A DNA stretch of 64,000 nucleotides from Mycobacterium interjectum (GTDB lineage Bacteria > Actinomycetota > Actinomycetes > Mycobacteriales > Mycobacteriaceae). A model generated the notes under the pieces. The model was not told the DNA's origin. It searched no databases and saw only the letters and a list, made by a program, of their open reading frames with translations. The translations under genes and the position numbers were made by a program. The DNA is taken from the NCBI GenBank assembly GCA_002102225.1, contig LQPB01000044.1, positions 62,001 to 126,000 of the forward strand. Direction: 5' to 3'. Positions 58,305-64,000 of the stretch are shown here, piece by piece. Position 1 is the first letter of the stretch. Every line of letters starts with the position of its first letter.

Positions 58305-59768
58305 TTGTTTACGGCGTACCGCCGCGCGCGCCCGGGCACCCGGTTCGGGCCCTACGACCTGCGATCGCTGATCGGCGCGGGCGGAATGGGCGAGGTGTAC
58401 CGGGCCTACGACACGCGCAAGGGCCGGATGGTCGCGCTCAAGCTGTTGCGCCCCGAGCTGGCCGCCGACGCGGGTTTCCAGCAGCGCTTCCGGCGGGAGT
58501 CCCAGCTGGCGGCGCGGCTGCAGGAACCGCACGTCATCCCGGTGCACGACTTCGGCGAGATCGATGGGGTGCTCTTCATCGACATGCGCCTGGTCGACGG
58601 TGGCAGCCTGAAGGACATGTTGCGCGAGCGGGGCGCGCTCGAACCCGACCAGGCGGCGGCGATCACCGCGCAGGTGGCGGCCGCGCTGGATGCGGCCCAC
58701 GCCGACGGGCTGGTGCACCGCGACGTCAAGCCCGAGAATGTGCTGCTCACGCGCGACAACTTCGCCTACCTGGTCGACTTCGGGCTCGCCCGGGCCCACG
58801 GCGACCCCAGCGTGACGGCGGGCGGACCGTTGATCGGGTCGTGCGCGTACATGGCGCCCGAGCGATTCAACGGCGGCCCGGTGGGGCCGCAGACCGACGT
58901 CTACTCCCTGGCGTGCGTGCTGTACGAGTGCCTGATCGGGCAAGCCCCGTTCGAGGGCGCGGAGCTTTCGCAGCTGATCAGCGCGCACCTGCTCTCGCCG
59001 CCGCCGCGGCCGAGCATCATGCGCCGGGGGATCGACAAGGCGTTCGACGACGTGATCGCCCGGGGCATGGCCAAGGACCCCGCCGCGCGGTTCGCGTCCG
59101 CTGGGGAACTGGCCAGGGCGGCGTTCGGGCAGGCGCCCGCGGCCCCGCCTCCGTCGCCGTCGCCGTCGCACACCCGGCCGTTCACGGCGGTCTACCCCAA
59201 CCCGGACGACACCGGTTACAGCCCGTACGCGCCGCCCGCGCCGGAACCCCGGCGGCCGGCCAACCCGGTTGTGCGCCGGGCCCCGGTCGTCGTGGCCGCG
59301 GGGGCGGCGATCCTGTTGGTGGTCGCGGCGGTCATCGCGGCGATGGTGATCCTGTTCGGCAACCGCGGCGGGTCACCACCGTCGACGGCATCGGGGGCGC
59401 CGCCGGCGCCGTCGACGGCGAAGACGCCGTCGCTGTCGCAGCCCGTCCAGGGCGCCGACGGCCTGGGCTTCGTCGGCCATACCGCGCGATGCGAGCCGGG
59501 CAACCCGCCCGCGGCGGTGGTGCGAACCGCGCAGTCGCTCGCGGTGGTGTGCCAAAGCGCGCCGGGCAGTTTCTATTACCGCGGCGAGCGGATCCGGGAC
59601 GGCGCCCACATCGAGCTGACCGACGCGGTGCGCTCCTCGGGCGGATTCGATGTCACCAATCCCGACAACGGGGTTCGCTACGAGGTGCGCCCGAACCGGC
59701 TCCGGATCATCAGCAACGGTCACGTCGACTCGTCGGAGCCGGTGCTGGAATACGCGTCGGCTACTTAG
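58305..59768 (+). CDS. Transmembrane serine/threonine protein kinase
   Basis: 487 residues from TTG 58305 (GAAAGGATTCTCCA upstream). The kinase domain (about residues 15-270) is complete: glycine loop GAGGMGEVY (24-32), Lys46, Glu65, HRDVKPEN (138-145), DFG (158-160) and APE (184-186). A Pro-rich juxtamembrane linker, one helix (VVVAAGAAILLVVAAVIAAM) and an extracytoplasmic domain of about 100 residues with two cysteines follow. It resembles mycobacterial PknF/PknJ-type kinases, but an exact orthologue cannot be named. The outer domain has no known ligand. Convergent with the oxidase, eight-base overlap. Confidence 0.92.
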   Translation: MFTAYRRARPGTRFGPYDLRSLIGAGGMGEVYRAYDTRKGRMVALKLLRPELAADAGFQQRFRRESQLAARLQEPHVIPVHDFGEIDGVLFIDMRLVDGGSLKDMLRERGALEPDQAAAITAQVAAALDAAHADGLVHRDVKPENVLLTRDNFAYLVDFGLARAHGDPSVTAGGPLIGSCAYMAPERFNGGPVGPQTDVYSLACVLYECLIGQAPFEGAELSQLISAHLLSPPPRPSIMRRGIDKAFDDVIARGMAKDPAARFASAGELARAAFGQAPAAPPPSPSPSHTRPFTAVYPNPDDTGYSPYAPPAPEPRRPANPVVRRAPVVVAAGAAILLVVAAVIAAMVILFGNRGGSPPSTASGAPPAPSTAKTPSLSQPVQGADGLGFVGHTARCEPGNPPAAVVRTAQSLAVVCQSAPGSFYYRGERIRDGAHIELTDAVRSSGGFDVTNPDNGVRYEVRPNRLRIISNGHVDSSEPVLEYASAT

Positions 59769-61143
59769 GTTCGCCGAACAGCACGTCCGGATTGAGGATC
59801 CCCGCCGGGTCGAAGCTCTGCTTGATGCGGCGCATCAGGTCGACCTTGACCGGGTCTTCGAGCTGGAGGAAGTACGGGGTTTTCGCGCGGCCGAGGCCGT
59901 GTTCGCCGGAGATCGCACCACCCAATTCCATTGCGAGCGCGAAGATATCGGTCATCAACTTCTTCTTTTTCTGCGGGTCCTTGCAGATGATGGCCAGGTG
60001 CACGTTGCCGTCGCCGGCGTGCCCGCAGCCCGCCGCGGCGCCGCCGGCCTCGGCCGCCAGACCCCGGGCGCCGGCCAGGAACTTCGGCATCGCCGAGCGC
60101 GGCACCACGGTGTCGATGATGTCGTCGGCGCCGATCGCCTTGGCCGTCCAGAACGCCTTCTCGCGCGCCTCGATCAGCTTGCGCGCCGAAAGCCCTTCCA
60201 GCACATAGGCGTCGACGGCGCCCAGCTCGACCACCAGCTCACCGGCCCGCTCGACGTCCTCGTCCAGCCGGTCGGCGGTGCGGTTCTCCAGGGCGACAAC
60301 GAGATACGCCTGGCAGCTGTCGCGGACGCTGTCGGGAACGCCGAGCTCCAGGTTCTGGGTGTGGACGAGGGCGGCCATCGTCATGTTGTCGATGTACTCG
60401 AGGATGTAGGGCGCGAGCCCGCTGGCCAGGACCCGGGGCACCGCCTCCATCACCTGGTCGAAGTCGGCGAACGGGGCGAGCACCGTCGCGGCGTGCTCGA
60501 GGCGCGGGTGCAGCTTGACAATCACCTCGGTGGCCAGGGCCAGCGTGCCCTCGGAGCCGACGATCAGCTGGGTCAGGTCGTAGCCCGTCGACACCTTGGC
60601 GATCTTGCCGCCGGTGCGGATGATCTCGCCGGTCGGCAGCACCGCCTGCAGCCCGAGCACGTTGTGGCGGGCGATGCCGTACTTGACGGCGCGCATCCCG
60701 CCGGCGTTGGTGCCGACGTTGCCGCCGACGCTCGACGACAGCTCGCCCGGCTGCACCATGTAGTTCAGCCCGGCGTCCACGGTCGCGGCGTCCAGCTCGG
60801 TCAGCGTCACCCCGGGCTGGACGACGGCGACCTGGTTGGTGGTGTCGACCTCCAGGACCGCGTTCATCCGCTCGAAGGAGATCACCAGCCCGTCCGCGCG
60901 CGGGATCGCCGCGCCCGACAGGCCGCTGCCCGAGCCGCGGGCGGTCACCGGGACCTTGTTTTCGCTGGCGGTTTTCAGCAGCTGCGAAGCCTCTTCCGCG
61001 GTGGCCGGTTTGGCGACGTACGCCGGGCGTTGCGGCGCCGTCGTCAACACCTCGTCGTGCCAATAGTCCTCGGGGATGGCGTCGCCGGTCAGTACGTTGT
61101 GCGCGCCGACGATCTCGGCGAACCGCGCCGTCAGGTCGCTCAC
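59761..61143 (-). CDS. FAD-linked D-2-hydroxyacid dehydrogenase (GlcD-like)
   Basis: 460-residue FAD oxidase of the VAO/GlcD family, oxidising D-lactate, glycolate or related D-2-hydroxyacids. FAD-binding VTARGSGSGLSGAAIPR and QPGELSSSVGGNVGTNAGGMRAVKYG, and the C-terminal GCGHAGDGNVHLAI and GEHGLGRAK motifs, are complete. It starts at GTG 61143. Recalled as the counterpart of Rv2280. The upstream PhyH gene overlaps it by four bases, so they are co-translated; products of the dioxygenase could be 2-hydroxyacids. Confidence 0.93.
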   Translation of the reverse strand: MSDLTARFAEIVGAHNVLTGDAIPEDYWHDEVLTTAPQRPAYVAKPATAEEASQLLKTASENKVPVTARGSGSGLSGAAIPRADGLVISFERMNAVLEVDTTNQVAVVQPGVTLTELDAATVDAGLNYMVQPGELSSSVGGNVGTNAGGMRAVKYGIARHNVLGLQAVLPTGEIIRTGGKIAKVSTGYDLTQLIVGSEGTLALATEVIVKLHPRLEHAATVLAPFADFDQVMEAVPRVLASGLAPYILEYIDNMTMAALVHTQNLELGVPDSVRDSCQAYLVVALENRTADRLDEDVERAGELVVELGAVDAYVLEGLSARKLIEAREKAFWTAKAIGADDIIDTVVPRSAMPKFLAGARGLAAEAGGAAAGCGHAGDGNVHLAIICKDPQKKKKLMTDIFALAMELGGAISGEHGLGRAKTPYFLQLEDPVKVDLMRRIKQSFDPAGILNPDVLFGEPK

Positions 61144-61994
61144 GGCTGCTCTAGCAAGCGCAGCGGATGCAGGCCGTCGACGTTGCCGACGAACGGCGGG
61201 TGGATGCTGTAGCCGATCATCCGCTGAATGTCGTCGGAGACGGTGCGGGCGGCGTCGCGCGGCATCGAGAGCGTGTACGCCTCCATCGGTCGCAGCCACG
61301 GTTGGCAGTACTGGGCCGTGATGGCCAGCCGCGCGTCGGCGGTCGTGTTGGCGCCGCCGCCGTGCCACAGGGTGCCCACGAACAACACGCAGGAGCCGGC
61401 GGGCATCACGACGGGCAGCGCGGGATCGTCCGGCCCGGGCGGACGCCTGCCCCAGCGGTGACTGCCGGGCATTAGCACCGTGGCGCCGTTGTCGGCGGTG
61501 AAGTCGTCGATCGCCCAGATCGTGGCGGCGGCCAGGGGAGCCCGCGGCCGCGGGATCGGGTAGAACCCGTCGTCGTGGTGGGGCAGCTGTGGGGACTCTC
61601 CGGGCTGAATGTTGATGGCCTGCAACGCCGAAAGCAGGTAGTTGGGCATCAGCAGGCGATCGAGCACCGCCAGGACGCGGGGATGATCGACGAGCCGGTC
61701 GCACACCCGCGTCCTGCTCAACACGCTGTAGATGCGCTGGGTGCGCCGCCCCTCAAAGGCGTTGCGTCCGGTATGGGCGAGCATGGGGCCGACGGTGTCT
61801 CGGATCTGACGGCACTCGTCGGCGCCGAGCAGGTTCTCCCAGATGACGTAGCCGTCGCGGTCGAGGGCCGCCATGTCGGCGTCGACGATCGCGGGGTCGA
61901 CGGCCGCGCCGCCGCTTGGTGTCCATTTGTGCCGGCCCGCCAAATCGCTTTTGAGGTCGTCCAGCGTCGTGACCGGCTCGTCATCGATGCTCAT
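61140..61994 (-). CDS. Phytanoyl-CoA dioxygenase-family enzyme
   Basis: 284-residue Fe(II)/2-oxoglutarate dioxygenase. The HxD iron motif is in QLPHHDDGFYP, the distal His in LWHGGGANTT and the oxoglutarate Arg in ADARLAITAQY. It probably hydroxylates an acyl or small-molecule substrate at the alpha carbon. The stop overlaps the GTG of the GlcD-like oxidase gene by four bases, suggesting that the 2-hydroxyacid formed is then oxidised by the partner. That coupling is inferred. Confidence 0.92.
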   Translation of the reverse strand: MSIDDEPVTTLDDLKSDLAGRHKWTPSGGAAVDPAIVDADMAALDRDGYVIWENLLGADECRQIRDTVGPMLAHTGRNAFEGRRTQRIYSVLSRTRVCDRLVDHPRVLAVLDRLLMPNYLLSALQAINIQPGESPQLPHHDDGFYPIPRPRAPLAAATIWAIDDFTADNGATVLMPGSHRWGRRPPGPDDPALPVVMPAGSCVLFVGTLWHGGGANTTADARLAITAQYCQPWLRPMEAYTLSMPRDAARTVSDDIQRMIGYSIHPPFVGNVDGLHPLRLLEQP

Positions 61995-62115
61995 AGGTCA
62001 ATCATGACTGATCATCCAAATGACAGGGGCCCGATGGCGGGAGTTCGCGTCGACGTTACGGCTGGTTACTCCTGCGTGCGGGATGCTGGGTTGGTACCGA
62101 TCGGGGAGGACGGCT

Positions 62116-63525
62116 GTGAGCATCGCGACCGAGCAGCGCGAGGCCCAGGCGATTCACCTGTCGTTTTCGGGCCGCTTCGGCTTCGGCATCGACCAGTGGG
62201 CGTACCTGCCGTTCGAGGTGCCGCTGGGCGTGCAGCGAATCCGGGTCACCACGTCGCATGACCGGTTCGCGGTGGGCGGGCCGGTCCGAAACGTGTTGGA
62301 TCTGGGCATGTTTGGCCCGGCGGGCCACGACCTGGGTAATGCGGCCGGGTTCCGGGGATGGTCGGGAGGGGCCCGCGACGGCTTTGTGATCTCCGCCGGC
62401 CACGCCACCCCGGGTTACCTGGCGGGGCGCATCGAGCCGGGCCTGTGGGCGGTGGCCCTCGGTCCGGTGGTGCTGAGCCCTTGGGGAATGGCCTGGGAGG
62501 CGCGCGTCACCCTGGAGCGCGGGCAGCCCGGCCCGGACAGCGGTTTGGCGGTCGCGTACCCGGCCCCTTCTATCCGCGGGGCGGGCTGGTACCGCGGGGA
62601 CCTGCACCTGCACACCGTGCACTCCGACGGCCAGCGCCGCCCGGGCGAGCTGGTTTCGGCCGCCCGCGACAGCGGCCTGGACTTCATCGTCTCCACCGAC
62701 CACAACACCAACTCCGCGAACCGGGTGTGGCCGGCCTGCCGCACCGGTGGGTTGCTGGTGATTCCCGGCGAGGAGGTCACCACCCGCCACGGGCACTGGC
62801 TGGCCGTCGGCCTGCCCCCGGATGGCTGGGTAGACTGGCGCTACGCGCCGCGCGACGGGGTGTTCCCGCGCTTCGCGTCTGAAGTCCGTTTGGGCGGCGG
62901 GCTCGTTATCGCCGCGCATCCGGCCGCGCCGGTGCCGGGGTCGTTGTGGGAGTTCGGTTTTGAGCACATCGACGGGCTCGAGGTGTGGAACGGCCGGTGG
63001 AACCTCGACGACGAAGTGTCGCTGCGCATGTGGCAGCGGCTGCTGTGCGAGGGTCGGCGCGTCGCGGCGGTCGGCGGCAGCGATTCCCATGCCCATCGGC
63101 AGCCGGTCGGTTCGCCGCAAACGGTGGTGTACGCGCGGGAGCTGTCGACGCCCGCGTTGGTCGACGGGCTGCGACGGGGCCGTTCGTACATCGCCCGATC
63201 ACGCGGTGTCACAGTCGAACTCACCGCGTCCTGCGCGGGCCGGGGCGCCGGTCTTGGCGAGACGCTGCGGGTGTCGCCCGAGACGCCGGTGACCGTGACC
63301 GCGATGATCACCGGGGCCGCGGGGACGACGGTCACATTGGTGACCGCGGAGGGGTGCGTCGGCCGGGCGATCGTGCGCGGCCCGGCGCGCACGATGCTGC
63401 GCTGGGAGGTCGACGCGGCTGCCGCGCGTTTCGCGCGGTTGGAGATACGGGAGGTGCCGCGGCGCCCGCTCGGCGCGATGGTCGCGCTGACGAATCCGGT
63501 GTGGCTGGCTAAGCGTGGAAATTAA
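62116..63525 (+). CDS. CehA/McbA-like PHP-domain metallohydrolase
   Basis: 469 residues from GTG 62116 with GGGGAGGAC upstream. The N-terminal 165 residues form a beta-rich domain. The PHP domain then starts WYRGDLHLHTVHSDGQRRPG (metal HxH), continues IVSTDHNTNSANR, LVIPGEEVTTRHGHW and IAAHPAAP, and ends AAVGGSDSHAH. The layout matches CehA, the carbaryl hydrolase family of metal-dependent esterases/phosphoesterases. The natural substrate is unknown. No export signal is obvious. Confidence 0.88.
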   Translation: MSIATEQREAQAIHLSFSGRFGFGIDQWAYLPFEVPLGVQRIRVTTSHDRFAVGGPVRNVLDLGMFGPAGHDLGNAAGFRGWSGGARDGFVISAGHATPGYLAGRIEPGLWAVALGPVVLSPWGMAWEARVTLERGQPGPDSGLAVAYPAPSIRGAGWYRGDLHLHTVHSDGQRRPGELVSAARDSGLDFIVSTDHNTNSANRVWPACRTGGLLVIPGEEVTTRHGHWLAVGLPPDGWVDWRYAPRDGVFPRFASEVRLGGGLVIAAHPAAPVPGSLWEFGFEHIDGLEVWNGRWNLDDEVSLRMWQRLLCEGRRVAAVGGSDSHAHRQPVGSPQTVVYARELSTPALVDGLRRGRSYIARSRGVTVELTASCAGRGAGLGETLRVSPETPVTVTAMITGAAGTTVTLVTAEGCVGRAIVRGPARTMLRWEVDAAAARFARLEIREVPRRPLGAMVALTNPVWLAKRGN

Positions 63526-63603
63526 AGCATTGCGGCTCTACACGCGTGATGTCGGCTCTGCATGCATGCTTATGCATGAAGTCGCAAGCATAAGGAGCGG
63601 GAT

Positions 63604-64000
63604 CTATGGCGGCCGGCTGCCGATTTCCAGGCCGGCCAGCTCGCTAGTGCCGTCGAACACCACCCGGCCCAACGTGCTCACGGTGCACCGCAGTCGACCG
63701 GCAAGGTGCTCGAAGTCGGTGTCGATGTTGCGCCGCTGCGCGGGCAGTGGCACCGGCAGGACGTGCGGATCCGCGCGGGTGCCGTCGCCGTCCAGCTGGA
63801 TGTGGTAGCGCGTTGTGCGTGCCGACACGAGCCAGCGCCCGTCGCTGAGGTGCGATCGCACCAGCGCCGGAGGCGTCGCTCGGATCACCCCGTTACCGAG
63901 CCGCACGACGACTCCGGTGACGTCCCGGCGGATCGGGCCGAGTTGAAGAAGGCCGCCCGAGAACGCGACCGAGACGTCGGCGTCGCCGAAATCGTGTGCC
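63604..64000 (-). CDS. Conserved hypothetical protein, 3' part (runs off the window)
   Basis: The minus-strand frame is open from the right edge to the stop TAG at 63604-63606, giving the last 131 residues. The predicted segment contains DFGDADVSVAFSGGLLQLGP, RSHLSDGRWLVSARTTRYH and RVVFDGTSELAGLEIGSRPP. The alternating hydrophobic pattern suggests a beta-rich domain. The start lies outside the window and the family is not recognised. Confidence 0.7.
   Translation of the reverse strand, partial: AHDFGDADVSVAFSGGLLQLGPIRRDVTGVVVRLGNGVIRATPPALVRSHLSDGRWLVSARTTRYHIQLDGDGTRADPHVLPVPLPAQRRNIDTDFEHLAGRLRCTVSTLGRVVFDGTSELAGLEIGSRPP

Noticed and set aside
63525..63604. ATGCATGCTTATGCATG-rich stretch considered as an operator or terminator.
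   Set aside because: Overlapping short palindromes with weak arms; no consistent stem or motif supported by another copy.

Overview
The window is GC-rich chromosome from a mycobacterium, most likely a slow grower close to the M. avium complex. The evidence is a PE/PPE-SVP pair, F420-dependent luciferase-like oxidoreductases, many TetR regulators and P450s, DUF732, DUF2652 and Excalibur small secreted proteins, and frequent GTG/TTG starts. Several backbone genes recall the M. tuberculosis Rv2280-Rv2299c interval in reverse orientation (locus tags from memory, not checked): htpG at the left edge, haloalkane dehalogenase dhmA, a PatB-type aminotransferase, sseB, a YjcE-type Na+/H+ antiporter, lipM, and a GlcD-type FAD oxidase near the right edge. 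Large accessory blocks sit between them. No rRNA, tRNA, insertion sequence, prophage module or CRISPR array was seen, and no gene-free stretch exceeds 300 bases.

Layout. 1-9.4 kb: end of htpG, a B12-binding protein paired with a GAF-SpoIIE phosphatase, small secreted and VOC proteins, a DMT transporter, a decayed nitroreductase-like gene, a DinB-like protein, DoxX, and a thiolase. 9.5-18 kb: a CysQ-like phosphatase, then a divergent aromatic meta-cleavage cluster. One arm has aldolase, acylating aldehyde dehydrogenase and a TetR regulator. The other has a flavin hydroxylase, C-C hydrolase, extradiol dioxygenase and ACMSD-type amidohydrolase. The arms share a 97-bp promoter region with two palindromic operators. 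18-21 kb: dhmA, DUF2652, aminotransferase.

21-29.4 kb: a redox island of duplicated parts: two dihydrodipicolinate-reductase-like proteins, two LLM oxidoreductases, two close P450 paralogues, an AveC-spirocyclase-like membrane protein preceded by a 38-residue membrane microprotein, and a TetR. An inverted repeat (AAGATAG-N6-CTATCTT) next to the TetR start recurs at the head of the LLM operon, so the island probably forms one regulon. 29.4-44 kb: a redoxin, TetR regulators, hydrolases, an LpqH/LppO lipoprotein, an SDR/LLM/hydrolase operon, a nucleoside-phosphorylase-like protein, sseB, a TetR/methyltransferase operon, a GT4 glycosyltransferase and a TetR-controlled flavin monooxygenase. Several TetR genes have clear inverted- or tandem-repeat operators.

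44-64 kb: an AAA ATPase coupled to a Na+/H+ antiporter, then the most unusual pair. One is a single polypeptide joining a MauE-type membrane domain, a CGAC thioredoxin domain, a twin-arginine/lipobox-like segment and a 14-cysteine secreted domain. The other is a DUF5685 protein with an 11-cysteine tail. Together they look like a self-contained disulfide-forming or redox-maturation system. Then come a truncated SDR, a chagasin-type inhibitor lipoprotein, an acyltransferase, an SDR, DUF1707/TetR, LipM, the PE/PPE pair, a Ser/Thr kinase, the GlcD-like oxidase with a PhyH dioxygenase, a CehA-like PHP hydrolase, and a partial gene running off the right edge.
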